Source: Pseudoxanthomonas sp. CF385 (GTDB lineage: Bacteria; Pseudomonadota; Gammaproteobacteria; Xanthomonadales; Xanthomonadaceae). From it: a stretch of 64,000 nucleotides of DNA. Under the pieces are notes generated by a model. The model was not told the origin of the DNA and did no database searches. It saw only the letters and a program-made list of their open reading frames with translations. The position numbers and the translations under genes are program-made. Of the stretch, positions 37,099 to 46,719 are shown piece by piece (positions within the stretch are counted from its first letter, which is position 1; each line of letters opens with the position of its first letter). Where the stretch lies: positions 496,001-560,000 of the forward strand of contig NZ_FNKZ01000002.1 of the NCBI RefSeq assembly GCF_900104255.1. Reading direction: 5' to 3'.

Positions 37099-37734
37099 CT
37101 AGGTCGGAATCTCGCGGAGCTTCTTCTCGGCGTCCGTCAGGCTGCGGATGAAGCCGGGGTTGCGGAAGATGCGATTGCCGTAGTCCTCGATGGCCTTGCC
37201 GTCCTTCGGCAGCGGCACGTCCAGCGAGGGCAGGCGCCAGATGATCGGGGCCATCGCGCAGTCGGCCAGGCTCATCTCGGGATTGAGGAAGAACTTGCTC
37301 GCCTTGAACAGCGGTACCGAAGCGGTCAGCAGTTCCTTCAGGCGCTTGCGGCCGGCCTCGGCCTGCTGCTTGTTGCCCAGCTGGATCGCCTGCACCTGCG
37401 GCACCCAGTCGTGCTCGATGCGCAGCATGGCCAGGCGCAGGCGAGCGCGGGAAAGCGGATCCACCGGCATCAGCGGCGGATGGGGATAGCGTTCGTCCAG
37501 GTACTCGCTGACCACCGAGGCGGCGTACAGCACCAGATCGCGCTCCACCAGGGTGGGCACGGAATGGTAGGGATTGAGGTCGATGAGGTCTTCGGGCGGG
37601 TTCTGCGGATCCACCGGCACCAGGTCGTAGCTCACGCCCTTCGCGGCGAGCACCAGCCGCACGCGATGGCAGAGCACATCATCGGTGGAGGAAAACAACG
37701 TCAGTGTATTGCGCATACGTGGACTCGCAGCCAT
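37099..37734 (-). CDS. sspA: Stringent starvation protein A (GST fold)
   Basis: A 211-residue glutathione S-transferase-like protein that associates with RNA polymerase in E. coli and affects stationary-phase and stress responses. Seen: the thioredoxin-like N domain MRNTLTLFSSTDDVLCHRVR with LNPYHSVPTLVERDLVLYAA, and the helical C domain with FLNPEMSLADCAMAPIIWRL. GGAGAG precedes ATG 37734, so I keep that start rather than the Met at 37716. It heads the sspA-sspB pair. Confidence 0.93.
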   Translation of the reverse strand: MAASPRMRNTLTLFSSTDDVLCHRVRLVLAAKGVSYDLVPVDPQNPPEDLIDLNPYHSVPTLVERDLVLYAASVVSEYLDERYPHPPLMPVDPLSRARLRLAMLRIEHDWVPQVQAIQLGNKQQAEAGRKRLKELLTASVPLFKASKFFLNPEMSLADCAMAPIIWRLPSLDVPLPKDGKAIEDYGNRIFRNPGFIRSLTDAEKKLREIPT

Positions 37735-37869
37735 TCACGGCTCTCCGACGACCGGAATCCGCCGATCGCACCGACGCCACCGGCCCCTTGCCGAAGGTCG
37801 CCCCGGTCCCTGAGTGTGCAATCCCCGCCGGAAAAAGCCAAGCAACCCCATGCCCGGCCGGCTCCGTCT

Positions 37870-37895
37870 ACGACGCGGGCGCGTGCCCGCGTCGT
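37870..37895 (-). terminator. Hairpin downstream of petC (no U tract)
   Basis: A perfect 11-bp stem ACGACGCGGGC/GCCCGCGTCGT with a 4-base loop, 20 bases past the petC stop. No T run follows on the minus strand. It may stabilise the petABC mRNA end or act with Rho. Confidence 0.45.
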
Positions 37896-37914
37896 GGCGG
37901 CAGATGCGGCGCCC

Positions 37915-38661
37915 TTAGTGGACGTCCTTCCAGTACTCCTCCTTGAGGAGGTAGGCCAGGAACGTCAGCGCTGCCAGGAACAGGATCACCCACACGCCCA
38001 TGCTCTGGCGCTTCAGGGCCGCCGGCTCGCCGACATACTCCAGGAAGTTGGTGATGTCGCGCGCGGTCTGGTCGAACTGCTGCGCGCTCTGGCGACCGGC
38101 CTGCGTCACCTTGAGGCTCTCGACGTGGCGCTCGCCCGTCACCGGATCGGGCGCGCCGAACTCCGCGTGCTGCAGACCCTGCAGTTCCCACAGCGGGTTC
38201 GGCATGGAGGCGTTCGGGAACAGCTTGTTGTTCCAGCCCAGCGGGCGCGATTCGTCGAGGTAGAACGACTTGAGGTAGGTGTAGATCCAGTCGCTGCCGC
38301 GCACGCGCGAAATGACGCTCAGGTCCGGCGGCATCTTGCCGAACCACTTCGTGGCCGGATCGTGCGGCATCGACACCTGGATCTGCTCGCCGAACTTGGC
38401 GCCGGTGAAGTTGAGGTTGTTCATCACCTCGTCTTCGGTCAGGCCCAGGTCCTCGGCCATGCGCGAATAACGCATGTACTTCAGCGAATGGCAGCCCGCA
38501 CAGTAGTTCATGTACAGCTGCGCACCGCGCTGCAGCGAGGCGCGGTCGCCCAGGTCGTTGCCGGCCTGGAGCTTGGCGCCGCCGCCGGCGGCGAACGCGG
38601 AAAACGAGATCAGCAACCCGCTGGCGAACACAGCTAGGCGAGAGGCGAAAGTCTTAGTCAT
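37915..38661 (-). CDS. petC: Ubiquinol-cytochrome c reductase, cytochrome c1 subunit
   Basis: A 248-residue c-type cytochrome. The signal peptide MTKTFASRLAVFASGLLISF ends near FAAG. The covalent heme site is CAGCHSLKYMRYSRMAEDLG, and a C-terminal membrane anchor MGVWVILFLAALTFLAYLLK ends in KEEYWKDVH. It accepts electrons from the Rieske protein and passes them to soluble cytochromes. It overlaps petB by 8 bases as the third gene of the bc1 operon. Confidence 0.96.
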   Translation of the reverse strand: MTKTFASRLAVFASGLLISFSAFAAGGGAKLQAGNDLGDRASLQRGAQLYMNYCAGCHSLKYMRYSRMAEDLGLTEDEVMNNLNFTGAKFGEQIQVSMPHDPATKWFGKMPPDLSVISRVRGSDWIYTYLKSFYLDESRPLGWNNKLFPNASMPNPLWELQGLQHAEFGAPDPVTGERHVESLKVTQAGRQSAQQFDQTARDITNFLEYVGEPAALKRQSMGVWVILFLAALTFLAYLLKEEYWKDVH

Positions 38662-39919
38662 GCGTCGTCACCCGCGCCGGCACCGGCTTGGTCTTCTCGA
38701 ATCCGAAGAAGGTGTAAACCCACAGGAAGATGAAATAGCCGAAGTAGAGCACCGTCAGCACGCGGCCGATGATGGTCTCGACGGGATCGGTGCCCGGGCC
38801 CGCGCCGATCTTGCCCAGCCAGACGAAGCTGACGGCGAAGATGGCCAGCGCGATCTTGAACGCCAGGCCGCGGTAGCGGATCGACTTCACCTTGCCGCGG
38901 TCCAGCCACGGCACCGCGAACAGGATCGCGATGGCGCCGAACATCACCAGCACGCCGCTCAGCTTGTGCGGCACCACGCGCAACATCGCGTAGAAGGGCG
39001 TGTAGTACCAAACCGGCTTGATGTGCTCCGGCGTCACCAGGCGGTTGGCCTCGGTGAAGTTGTCGTGCTCCAGGAACCAGCCGCCCATCGCGGGCGCGAA
39101 GAACACGATGAACGCCGCCAGGATCAGGAAGCCGCCGACGTAGAAGCCGTCCTTGACCGTGTAGTACGGATGGAACGGAATGCCGTCGGTGGGCGCGGTC
39201 GGCGACCAGCGGTTGCCCTTCGGTCCCTTCTTGATCTCCACGCCGTCGGGGTTGTTCGAGCCGACTTCGTGCAGGGCGAAGATGTGCAGCACGACCAGCA
39301 GCAGCAGCACCAGCGGCAGCGCGATCACGTGCAGGGCGAAGAAGCGGTTCAGGGTGGCGTCGCTGGGCAGGTAGTCGCCCATGATCCACTCGGTCAGGCC
39401 GTTGCCGATCACCGGGATCGCGCCGAACAGCGAGATGATCACCTTGGCGCCCCAGAACGACATCTGGCCCCACGGCAGCACGTAGCCCAGGAAGGCTTCG
39501 GCCATCAGCACAAGGTAGATCAGCATGCCCAGGATCCACACCAGCTCGCGCGGCTTCTGGTACGAGCCGTACATCAGGCCGCGGAACATGTGGATGTAGA
39601 CGACGATGAAGAACAGCGAGGCGCCGGTGCTGTGCATGTAGCGGATCAGCCAGCCCCACTCCACGTCGCGCATGATGTACTCGACCGACGCGAAGGCTTC
39701 CGCCGCGCTCGGCTTGAAGTGCATCGTCAGGAAGATGCCGGTCAGGATCTGGTTGACCAGCACCACGATCGACAGGACGCCGAAGATGTACCAGATGTTG
39801 AAGTTCTTGGGCGCGTAGTACTCGCTCATGTGCTTGCGGTACACGGGCATGAAGCCCGGCGCGCGCGCATTGAACCAGTCCATCAGGCCATCAGCGGTAC
39901 GGGTGAAGATGTTCGCCAT
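38654..39919 (-). CDS. petB: Ubiquinol-cytochrome c reductase, cytochrome b subunit
   Basis: A 421-residue integral membrane protein with about eight helices and two b hemes. Seen: the heme-His helices MHSTGASLFFIVVYIHMFRG and HVIALPLVLLLLVVLHIFAL, the Qo region FWGAKVIISLFGAIPVIG, and EHIKPVWYYTPFYAMLRVVP, where the Qo tetrapeptide reads PVWY rather than PEWY. It oxidises ubiquinol in complex III. It lies 3 bases after petA and overlaps petC. Confidence 0.97.
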   Translation of the reverse strand: MANIFTRTADGLMDWFNARAPGFMPVYRKHMSEYYAPKNFNIWYIFGVLSIVVLVNQILTGIFLTMHFKPSAAEAFASVEYIMRDVEWGWLIRYMHSTGASLFFIVVYIHMFRGLMYGSYQKPRELVWILGMLIYLVLMAEAFLGYVLPWGQMSFWGAKVIISLFGAIPVIGNGLTEWIMGDYLPSDATLNRFFALHVIALPLVLLLLVVLHIFALHEVGSNNPDGVEIKKGPKGNRWSPTAPTDGIPFHPYYTVKDGFYVGGFLILAAFIVFFAPAMGGWFLEHDNFTEANRLVTPEHIKPVWYYTPFYAMLRVVPHKLSGVLVMFGAIAILFAVPWLDRGKVKSIRYRGLAFKIALAIFAVSFVWLGKIGAGPGTDPVETIIGRVLTVLYFGYFIFLWVYTFFGFEKTKPVPARVTTHD

Positions 39920-39922
39920 GGC

Positions 39923-40534
39923 TTATGCGCCCCCCTTCGGGTCGACGCCGACGATGATCGTCGTGTCGTTCTCGTAGTAATGCGGCGGCACCACGAGGTT
40001 GGTGGGCGCCGGGACGCCCTGGAACACGCGGCCGGCCATGTCGAAGCGCGACTTGTGGCAGGGGCAGAAGTAGCCGCCCTTCCAGTTCGGATCGTACGGC
40101 TCAGGCTTGATCTCGGCGGCCATTTCCGGCGAGCAGCCCAGGTGGGTGCACAGGCCGACCAGCACGGAGATCTCCGGCTTCAGCGAGCGCGTCTCGCCCG
40201 TGATGTAGGTCGGCTGCTGGTCCTTGTTGGCCGACTGCGGATCGCGCAGGTTGGCATCCAGCGTCGGCAGCGCGTCCAGGATCGCCTTGGAGCGCTTCAC
40301 GATCCAGATCGGCTGGCCGCGCCATTCCAGGATCAGGCGCTGGCCTTCCTGCAGGCCGCTGATATCGGCGGTCACCGGGGCACCGGCCAGCTTGGCCCGG
40401 GCGCTCGGATTCCACGACTTGATAAACGGTACAGCTGCAATACCGGCACCCACTGCACCCACCACAGCGGTGGTCGCAGTCAGGAACCGGCGTCGGCCCG
40501 TATTCACAGGCCCATTGACCCCATCGATGGCCAT
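39923..40534 (-). CDS. petA: Ubiquinol-cytochrome c reductase, Rieske iron-sulfur subunit
   Basis: A 203-residue Rieske protein. A twin-arginine-type N terminus (TGRRRFLTATTAVVGAVGAG) doubles as the membrane anchor. The [2Fe-2S] ligands are in LCTHLGC and FCPCHKSRFD. Its position as first gene of petA-petB-petC, with a promoter in front, is the usual proteobacterial arrangement. Confidence 0.97.
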   Translation of the reverse strand: MAIDGVNGPVNTGRRRFLTATTAVVGAVGAGIAAVPFIKSWNPSARAKLAGAPVTADISGLQEGQRLILEWRGQPIWIVKRSKAILDALPTLDANLRDPQSANKDQQPTYITGETRSLKPEISVLVGLCTHLGCSPEMAAEIKPEPYDPNWKGGYFCPCHKSRFDMAGRVFQGVPAPTNLVVPPHYYENDTTIIVGVDPKGGA

Positions 40535-40618
40535 CCGGCACTCCGCAAAACAATCAGGTAGCTAAAAAGGCTGCCAAGGCCGCACCCCAACACCGGTGCG
40601 GGCCGCAAAAGACGGCAA

Positions 40619-40648
40619 AGTGTAACGGAAGGCTTAATCGGCCGACAA
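40619..40648 (-). promoter_or_regulatory. Promoter of petABC
   Basis: On the minus strand TTGTCG (40643-40648), an 18-base spacer and TACACT (40619-40624) give a leader of about 80 bases before petA. A GC-rich imperfect hairpin (about 40579-40604) lies in that leader. Confidence 0.55.
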
Positions 40649-40699
40649 CGGCTGCCTTGAAATCAAGGAGTTGCGCGCGCATCGGCGCGCCGGGAACGC

Positions 40700-41596
40700 T
40701 CAGCGCGCGGCGACGGCCTGGCGGTAGCGGTCGGCCAGGACGGCCACGCGCTCCACATAGCGCTGGGTTTCCTTGTACGGCGGCACGCCACCGTGACGGT
40801 CCACGGCGCCCTCGCCGGCGTTGTAGCCGGCGGCGGCCAGGGTGAGGTTGCCGTTGAAGCGCTTCAGCAGCCACGCCAGGTACTGGGTGCCGCCGCGGAT
40901 GTTCTGGCCGGCGTTGTAGCTGTCGGTCACGCCGAACCGGCGGGCGGTGGCGGGCATCAGTTGCATCAGTCCCTGTGCGCCGGCATGGGACAGGGCCAGC
41001 GGGTTGTACGAGGACTCGGCATGCATGATCGCGCGGATCACCGACTCTTCCACGCCGAACTCGCGCGCGGCGGCCGCGATCTCGGCCTGGTAGGCGCCGG
41101 TGTTCAGGCGCAGGCGGCCGAAATCCACGCTCGGGTTGCCGCAGGCGAAGCAGGTCTCGATGTAGCTGTACTTGATGGTGCGCAGGCTGGCGACCTGGGT
41201 GCCGCCGCGCGGGCGCGTGCTGGTGTAGTGGCGCACGCCGTCCTTGATGTAGGAGTAGACCTGTCCGCTGACCACGCGGCGCGGGCCGGTGGCCGGTGCG
41301 GCCGCAGGCGGTGCCGAGGCCGGGACCACGGCACTGGCGGTATCGGACAACGCGGGCGTGACGGCGGCGCCCACCGCGGGCGGCGGCGTGGCCGGACGCG
41401 ATACCGTGGCGACCTGTGCCGGGCGGCTGCGATCCGGGGTGTAGCGGCTGATCACTTCGCAGCTGGCGCCACTGACGCGCTTGCTGACGTAGTTCGGCAC
41501 ACCGTCAGCGCCGGTGCACTTGTACAGCGTGCCCGCGCTGGCCGGCAGTGCGGTCAACGCGGCCAGCATGGCCAGAAGCGTCAGAGTCCCCCTCAT
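40700..41596 (-). CDS. Lytic transglycosylase (SLT domain)
   Basis: A 298-residue exported enzyme. The signal peptide is MRGTLTLLAMLAALTALPAS. An N-terminal DUF4124-like segment follows (LYKCTGADGVPNYVSKRVSG), then a Pro/Ala-rich linker and a C-terminal SLT domain. Seen: the catalytic Glu in MHAESSYNPLALSHAGAQGL, QLMPATARRFGV, and AAGYNAGEGAVDRHGGVPPY. It cleaves peptidoglycan glycan strands to 1,6-anhydro products. The frame is open 47 codons upstream, but the signal peptide Met at 41596 is the logical start. Confidence 0.88.
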   Translation of the reverse strand: MRGTLTLLAMLAALTALPASAGTLYKCTGADGVPNYVSKRVSGASCEVISRYTPDRSRPAQVATVSRPATPPPAVGAAVTPALSDTASAVVPASAPPAAAPATGPRRVVSGQVYSYIKDGVRHYTSTRPRGGTQVASLRTIKYSYIETCFACGNPSVDFGRLRLNTGAYQAEIAAAAREFGVEESVIRAIMHAESSYNPLALSHAGAQGLMQLMPATARRFGVTDSYNAGQNIRGGTQYLAWLLKRFNGNLTLAAAGYNAGEGAVDRHGGVPPYKETQRYVERVAVLADRYRQAVAAR

Positions 41597-41822
41597 GCCG
41601 CGCAGTGTCCCCAATTCGCCAGCGGTTGCCAAGTCCTTGTCCAACAAAGGTTTCCTCCAATCTGTGCGGCCGGTCCGAGTTCCAACAGCCGGCGGCACGG
41701 CGGCCAGGGATGGCCTGTTACCCGCTATCAACGCCATCCGGCGCGGGTTCCGGCCGCCCTGGCCGTGCCCGGGCGCGTAAACTACGCGGCCTGCCCGCCC
41801 CTACCCGCCTGGATTAAGCGCC

Positions 41823-43259
41823 ATGACCGGGACGCTAGCCCCCGAACTGCCGACCACGGCCGGCCCTGCCGTGACCGACCCCGCCCTCGTTCCCTTGCCC
41901 ATCGGCCGCCCGCGTGCGCCCGAGGAGGTCCGCGGGAAGCTGTACATCAAGACCCACGGGTGCCAGATGAACGAGTACGACTCGGCCAAGATGGCCGACG
42001 TGCTCGCCGCGTCCGACGGCCTCGAGCTGACCGACAACCCGGAAGAAGCCGACGTGGTGCTGGTCAACACCTGCTCCATCCGCGAGAAGGCGCAGGAGAA
42101 GGTCTTCAGCCAGCTCGGCCGGTGGAAGGCACTGAAGGCCGGGGGCCGCGACGTCATCATCGGCGTCGGCGGCTGCGTCGCCTCCCAGGAAGGCGAGGCG
42201 ATCGTCAAGCGCGCGCCCTACGTCGACCTGGTGTTCGGCCCGCAGACCCTGCATCGCCTGCCGGAGCTGATCCGCGCCCGCCGCGAGCAGAACAGGCCGC
42301 AAGTCGACATCAGCTTCCCCGAGATCGAAAAGTTCGACCGCATGCCCGAGCCGCGCGCCGAAGGGCCCTCGGCGTTCGTGTCGATCATGGAAGGCTGCTC
42401 GAAATACTGCTCGTTCTGCGTGGTGCCCTACACCCGCGGCACCGAGGTCAGCCGGCCGTTCGAGGACGTGCTGGTGGAAGTGGCGCAGCTGGCCGCGCAG
42501 GGCGTGCGCGAGATCAACCTGCTGGGCCAGAACGTCAACGCCTATCGCGGTCCTTACGGCGACGGCGAAGTGGCCGACCTGGGCCTGCTGATCCGCACCA
42601 TCGCCGAGATCGATGGCATCGGCCGCATCCGCTTCACCACCTCGCACCCGCTGGAGTTCAGCGACTCGCTGGTGGACGCCTATCGCGACGTGCCGCAACT
42701 GGCCAACTTCCTGCACCTGCCGGTGCAGGCGGGCAGCGATCGCGTGCTGTCGGCGATGAAGCGCGGCTACACCGCGCTCGAGTTCAAGCAGAAGATCCGC
42801 AAGCTGCGTGCGGTGCGGCCGGACATCTCGATCAGCTCGGACTTCATCGTCGGCTTCCCCGGCGAGACCGACGCCGACTTCGAGAAGACGATGAAGCTGC
42901 TCGAGGACGTCGGCTTCGACCAGAGCTTCAGCTTCATCTACTCGCGTCGCCCGGGTACGCCCGCCGCGGACCTGGAAGACGACACCTCCGACGCCGTCAA
43001 GCACGCGCGCCTGGAGCGCCTGCAGCAGCACATCAACGCCTACGCGGCCGGCATCTCGCAGCGCATGGTCGGCACGGTGCAGTCGGTGCTGGTGGAAGGC
43101 CCATCGAAGAAGGACCCGAACCAGCTGACCGGCAAGACCGAGAACATGCGGTCGGTGAACTTCGCCGGCCACCCGCGCCTGGTCGGCCAGTTCGTGGATG
43201 TCGTCATCACCGAGGCGCTGACCAACTCGCTGCGCGGACGCATCGCCGGCACCGACTGA
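41823..43259 (+). CDS. miaB: tRNA-2-methylthio-N6-dimethylallyladenosine synthase
   Basis: A 478-residue radical SAM methylthiotransferase that adds the 2-methylthio group to i6A37 of tRNAs. Domains in order: UPF0004 with [20 protein letters not shown] and [13 protein letters not shown], radical SAM with the CxxxCxxC cluster motif in [40 protein letters not shown], and a C-terminal TRAM domain ending near [18 protein letters not shown]. It is complete and slightly longer than E. coli MiaB at the N terminus. It is divergent from the transglycosylase. Confidence 0.97.
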   Translation: MTGTLAPELPTTAGPAVTDPALVPLPIGRPRAPEEVRGKLYIKTHGCQMNEYDSAKMADVLAASDGLELTDNPEEADVVLVNTCSIREKAQEKVFSQLGRWKALKAGGRDVIIGVGGCVASQEGEAIVKRAPYVDLVFGPQTLHRLPELIRARREQNRPQVDISFPEIEKFDRMPEPRAEGPSAFVSIMEGCSKYCSFCVVPYTRGTEVSRPFEDVLVEVAQLAAQGVREINLLGQNVNAYRGPYGDGEVADLGLLIRTIAEIDGIGRIRFTTSHPLEFSDSLVDAYRDVPQLANFLHLPVQAGSDRVLSAMKRGYTALEFKQKIRKLRAVRPDISISSDFIVGFPGETDADFEKTMKLLEDVGFDQSFSFIYSRRPGTPAADLEDDTSDAVKHARLERLQQHINAYAAGISQRMVGTVQSVLVEGPSKKDPNQLTGKTENMRSVNFAGHPRLVGQFVDVVITEALTNSLRGRIAGTD

Positions 43260-43269
43260 CGGCGCCGTT

Positions 43270-43701
43270 TCAGCCGACGGCGGGCAGCGGCACGCCGTCG
43301 CGCTCGTTGTCCCAGATCATGTGGATGATCTTCCAGCCCTCCGTGCCCTTGTAGAGCTGGATGCTGTTGATGCCGCGCCGCTCCGGCACCGCGTCGCCGA
43401 GCGCGTGCCGTGCCTCGTAAGCGCTCCAGACGTGGGCGATGTTGCCGAACACGCGCACTTCACGCCCGATCTCGACCTCGAAGAAATCCATCTCCGCCAA
43501 CAGCGCGTCGGCGTTGGCGCGGTATTCCTCCAGCGAGAACGACATGCGCCACGGCGTGCCCTGCGCATCCACGCCGGTGCGGATCTGTCGGCAGTCCGGA
43601 TGGAAGACATCGTCCTGCGTCGACCAGTCGCGCGGACCCGCCGGGCCCGAGATCATGGCGTACATGGCATCCACCACGGCGCCGATCGCTGCTTCGTCCA
43701 T
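43270..43701 (-). CDS. NTF2-like (SnoaL/DUF4440-type) protein
   Basis: A 143-residue small soluble protein whose order of elements resembles the NTF2-like superfamily. AAIGAVVDAMYAMISGPAGP starts it, WRMSFSLEEYRANADALLAE and SAYEARHALG follow in the cone-fold pattern, and ending strands include GINSIQLYKGTEGWKIIHMI. Members range from enzymes to ligand-binding proteins, so no reaction is assigned. It lies on the same strand as the exporter operon but 36 bases past its end. Confidence 0.7.
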   Translation of the reverse strand: MDEAAIGAVVDAMYAMISGPAGPRDWSTQDDVFHPDCRQIRTGVDAQGTPWRMSFSLEEYRANADALLAEMDFFEVEIGREVRVFGNIAHVWSAYEARHALGDAVPERRGINSIQLYKGTEGWKIIHMIWDNERDGVPLPAVG

Positions 43702-43737
43702 CGCCTGCCCTCCCGTCCCGGATGAAGCGCCAGCCTA

Positions 43738-44823
43738 TCAGTCCAGCCGCTTGCGGAAGCGCAGGATCGCCGCCGTCATCATCACCGTGGTGAAGGCCAG
43801 CAGGGCCAGCACGTCGGGCCATAGCTCCCACAGGCTGGCGCCGCGCAGCATCACGCCGCGGATCAGGCGCAGGAAGTGGGTCAGCGGCAGCGCCTCGGCG
43901 ATCCACTGCACCACCTTCGGCATGCCGGCGAACGGGAACATGAAGCCCGACAGCAGGATCGAGGGCAGGAAGATGAAGAACGTCATCTGCATGGCCTGGA
44001 ACTGCGATTGCGCGCGGGTCGAGATCAGCAGGCCCAGCGTCAGGTTGGCCACGATCAGCAGGCAGGCGGCGATGTAGACATGCAGCAGGCTGCCGCCGAG
44101 CGGCACGTTGAACAGCCACATGCCCAGCGCGAGCACCACCGTCGTCTGCACCAGGCCGATGGCCACGTAGGGCAGCACCTTGCCGATCATCAACTCGGCG
44201 CTGCTCACCGGCGTCGCGATCAACAGTTCCATGTTGCCGCGTTCGCGCTCGCGCACGATGGCCACGCCGGTGAACAGCACCATCGTCATCGTCAGGATCA
44301 CGCCGATCAGTCCCGGTACGATGTTCACGGCGGAGCGTCGTTGCGGGTTGTAGAAGCCGACCACGCTGATGGTGCGCGAAGCCAGCGGGCTGCTGCTGCC
44401 CTCCAGCGGCATTTGCGCCAGCTGCGCGGCGGCGCTCTGCACCGCGTTGTCGCTGCCGTCGACGAAGATCTGCATGGCTTCGCGTCCCTCGGCGCGACGA
44501 CGCTCGTAGTCCGGCGGGATGACCACGCCGATGCTGATCTCGCCGCGACGCATCGCCTGGACCAGTTCCTGCGGCGTGGCGGCTTCCTGCGTCGGCTTGA
44601 CCACGCCGGTGGCGACGATATCCATCACCAGCGCGCGCGAGGCCGCGGTGCGCGACTGGTCGGCGATGCCGGCGGACAGGTCGCGCAGGTTGGTGTTGAT
44701 CGCGTAGCCGAACAGCAGCAGCTGCATCACCGGGATGCCGACGATCATCGCCAGGGTGATGCGGTCGCGCCGCATCTGCCGCAGCTCCTTCACCATCACG
44801 GCCATCAGTCGACGGAGCTTCAT
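43738..44823 (-). CDS. ABC-2 type exporter permease
   Basis: A 361-residue ABC-2 permease. One N-terminal helix (ITLAMIVGIPVMQLLLFGYA), a large periplasmic loop and five C-terminal helices, with the conserved REREXGNMELLIATPVSSAE motif around residue 190. It matches the YhhJ/YbhS family. With the upstream ATPase and HlyD-like lipoprotein it should form a tripartite exporter. It overlaps the ATPase gene by 4 bases. Confidence 0.92.
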   Translation of the reverse strand: MKLRRLMAVMVKELRQMRRDRITLAMIVGIPVMQLLLFGYAINTNLRDLSAGIADQSRTAASRALVMDIVATGVVKPTQEAATPQELVQAMRRGEISIGVVIPPDYERRRAEGREAMQIFVDGSDNAVQSAAAQLAQMPLEGSSSPLASRTISVVGFYNPQRRSAVNIVPGLIGVILTMTMVLFTGVAIVRERERGNMELLIATPVSSAELMIGKVLPYVAIGLVQTTVVLALGMWLFNVPLGGSLLHVYIAACLLIVANLTLGLLISTRAQSQFQAMQMTFFIFLPSILLSGFMFPFAGMPKVVQWIAEALPLTHFLRLIRGVMLRGASLWELWPDVLALLAFTTVMMTAAILRFRKRLD

Positions 44824-45773
44824 GCGGCCTCCTCGCGTGCCGGTTGCCCGCGCGTGGCGGAGACGAAGACGTCCTCCAGATTGGCCGGTGCGGCGGACAC
44901 GTCCGCGTCGATGCCCGCCGCGCGCAGGCCCTGCGCCACCCGATCCGTGGCCTGGCCGTTTTCGGCCAGGAGCACGCGCAGCACGTTGCCGATCTGCGCC
45001 ACGCTGAGCACGCCCGGCAGGCCCACCAGCACCTTCTGCGCCTGCCGGGGCTCACGGGCCTCCACGACCAGGGTGCGGCCGGCGAGTTCGCCGGTCAGCG
45101 CATCGGGCGTGCCGTCGGCCACCAGCACGCCGCGGTCGAGGATGGCGATGCGGTGGCAGCGCTCGGCTTCGTCCATGTAGTGGGTGGACACCAGCAGCGT
45201 GGTGCCCGCGTCGGCGAGTTCGAACAGCTTTTCCCAGAAATCGCGGCGCGACTCCGGATCGACCGCACTGGTCGGCTCGTCGAGGAACAGCAGTTCCGGC
45301 GCATGGATCACCGCGCCTGCAAGCGCGAGGCGTTGTTTCTGCCCGCCGCTCATCGTGCCCGCGAGCTGCTTCTGCCGGTCCTGGAAGTGGTACTGCTCGA
45401 CCAGTTCGTCGATCCGTCGCCGCGCTTGCGCGCGCGGGATGTCCTGCACGGCAGCGAGGAATTCCAGGTTCTCGCGCACGGTGAGGTCCTCGAACAGCGA
45501 GAATTTCTGGGTCATGTAGCCGATGCGGGTGCGCAGCTGCTCGGCCTGCTCGGGGATGCGCAGGCCCAGCACCTCGATGTCGCCCGCGGTCGGCGTCAGC
45601 AGTCCGCACAGCATGCGGATGGTGGTCGACTTGCCGGAGCCGTTGGGTCCGAGAAACCCATAGACGTTCCGCCGCGGCACATCGAGGTCGACATCGTTCA
45701 CTGCCGCCAGCGCATCGAAGCGCTTGGTCAGGCCGCGGACGCGGATGGCGAGGCCGGGATCATTCGTCGTCAT
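44820..45773 (-). CDS. ABC exporter ATP-binding protein
   Basis: A 317-residue ABC ATPase. Seen: Walker A FLGPNGSGKSTTIRMLCGLL, the signature AGTMSGGQKQRLALAGAVIH, Walker B ELLFLDEPTSAVDPESRRDF and the switch His in LLVSTHYMDEAERC, then a C-terminal regulatory extension. It resembles the YbhF half-type ATPases paired with ABC-2 permeases. I use ATG 45773, which overlaps the HlyD gene by 14 bases; an upstream in-frame ATG at 45797 adds eight unconserved residues. Confidence 0.93.
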   Translation of the reverse strand: MTTNDPGLAIRVRGLTKRFDALAAVNDVDLDVPRRNVYGFLGPNGSGKSTTIRMLCGLLTPTAGDIEVLGLRIPEQAEQLRTRIGYMTQKFSLFEDLTVRENLEFLAAVQDIPRAQARRRIDELVEQYHFQDRQKQLAGTMSGGQKQRLALAGAVIHAPELLFLDEPTSAVDPESRRDFWEKLFELADAGTTLLVSTHYMDEAERCHRIAILDRGVLVADGTPDALTGELAGRTLVVEAREPRQAQKVLVGLPGVLSVAQIGNVLRVLLAENGQATDRVAQGLRAAGIDADVSAAPANLEDVFVSATRGQPAREEAA

Positions 45774-46719
45774 CGGACACCACCTGCAGCGGCGCACCCA
45801 CCGGCAGATCGGCAGCGTCCTTGCCCAGGCTTATCTCCGCGAGGTAACTCAGCCGCTCGGCGTCCTGCCCGGTCAGCGCGAAATAGGGGGTGAAGCTGGG
45901 TTCGCTGCGGATCATGCGCACCCGGCCGGCGTACGTCTTCTCCTGCCCATCCAGGCGCACCTGCACGGTGTCGCCGACCTTCAGGCGGTTGCGCAGCGCC
46001 TGCGGCAGGTAGACGCGCGCATAGGGCGCCTCGCCCACCAGCATCACCGCCAGCGGCGCGCCGACCGGCGCCTGGTCGCCGAGCTTGTACGGCAGGCTGT
46101 CGATGCGGCCCGCGCGTGGCGCGGTGATGTTGAGCTTCTCCAGCGACACCGCCTGCACGCGCGCCTGCGCGTCCGCCGAGGCGACCGCCGCCTCGCCCTG
46201 AGCGACCTGCTCGACGCGCGTGCCGTGCTCCAGTTCCAGCAACGCCGCCTGGGCCACCCGGACCTGCGCCTGCGCGCTCTGCGACGCGGCGCGCGCGCGA
46301 TCCACTTCGGAGGCGGCCACCAGGCGCTGGCGACCCAACGGTTGCAGGCGCGCGTAGTAGGCATCGGCATCGCGGACCTGCGCCTGGGCGGCGGCAAGGC
46401 TGGCGCGCGCCTGCGCGATGGCTTCGTTGCGTGGACCGGCACGCAGTTCCGCCAGCGCCTCGCGGCTCTGCGTCGCCTGCGCCTGCGCGGCCGCCAGCTG
46501 CGACTGGGTGCGGGTCAGTTCCAGTTGCAGCAGTGGCGCGCCGGCCGCCACCTGCTGCCCTTCGCGCACGTCGATCCGCACGATCTTTTCGGCGACCGGC
46601 GACGGCAGCGTCACCCGGTCCCATTCCAGCGTGCCCAGCGCATCGGGCGTGTCGGCGGCGCAGCCCGCCAGCATGAGGATCGCGGCCGCGAGCGCGGCGC
46701 GTGGCAGTTCATTTCGCAT
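45760..46719 (-). CDS. HlyD/YbhG-family periplasmic adaptor (lipoprotein)
   Basis: A 319-residue membrane fusion protein. MRNELPRAALAAAILMLAGC is a lipoprotein signal with a Cys at position 20. A biotinyl-like half-motif (KIVRIDVREGQQVAAGAPLL) is followed by a long Ala/Gln-rich coiled coil, the second half-motif (KLNITAPRAGRIDSLPYKLG) and a beta-barrel end. It bridges the ABC pump to an outer membrane channel. It overlaps tetR by 11 bases; the start at 46719 is set by the signal peptide. Confidence 0.9.
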   Translation of the reverse strand: MRNELPRAALAAAILMLAGCAADTPDALGTLEWDRVTLPSPVAEKIVRIDVREGQQVAAGAPLLQLELTRTQSQLAAAQAQATQSREALAELRAGPRNEAIAQARASLAAAQAQVRDADAYYARLQPLGRQRLVAASEVDRARAASQSAQAQVRVAQAALLELEHGTRVEQVAQGEAAVASADAQARVQAVSLEKLNITAPRAGRIDSLPYKLGDQAPVGAPLAVMLVGEAPYARVYLPQALRNRLKVGDTVQVRLDGQEKTYAGRVRMIRSEPSFTPYFALTGQDAERLSYLAEISLGKDAADLPVGAPLQVVSDDDE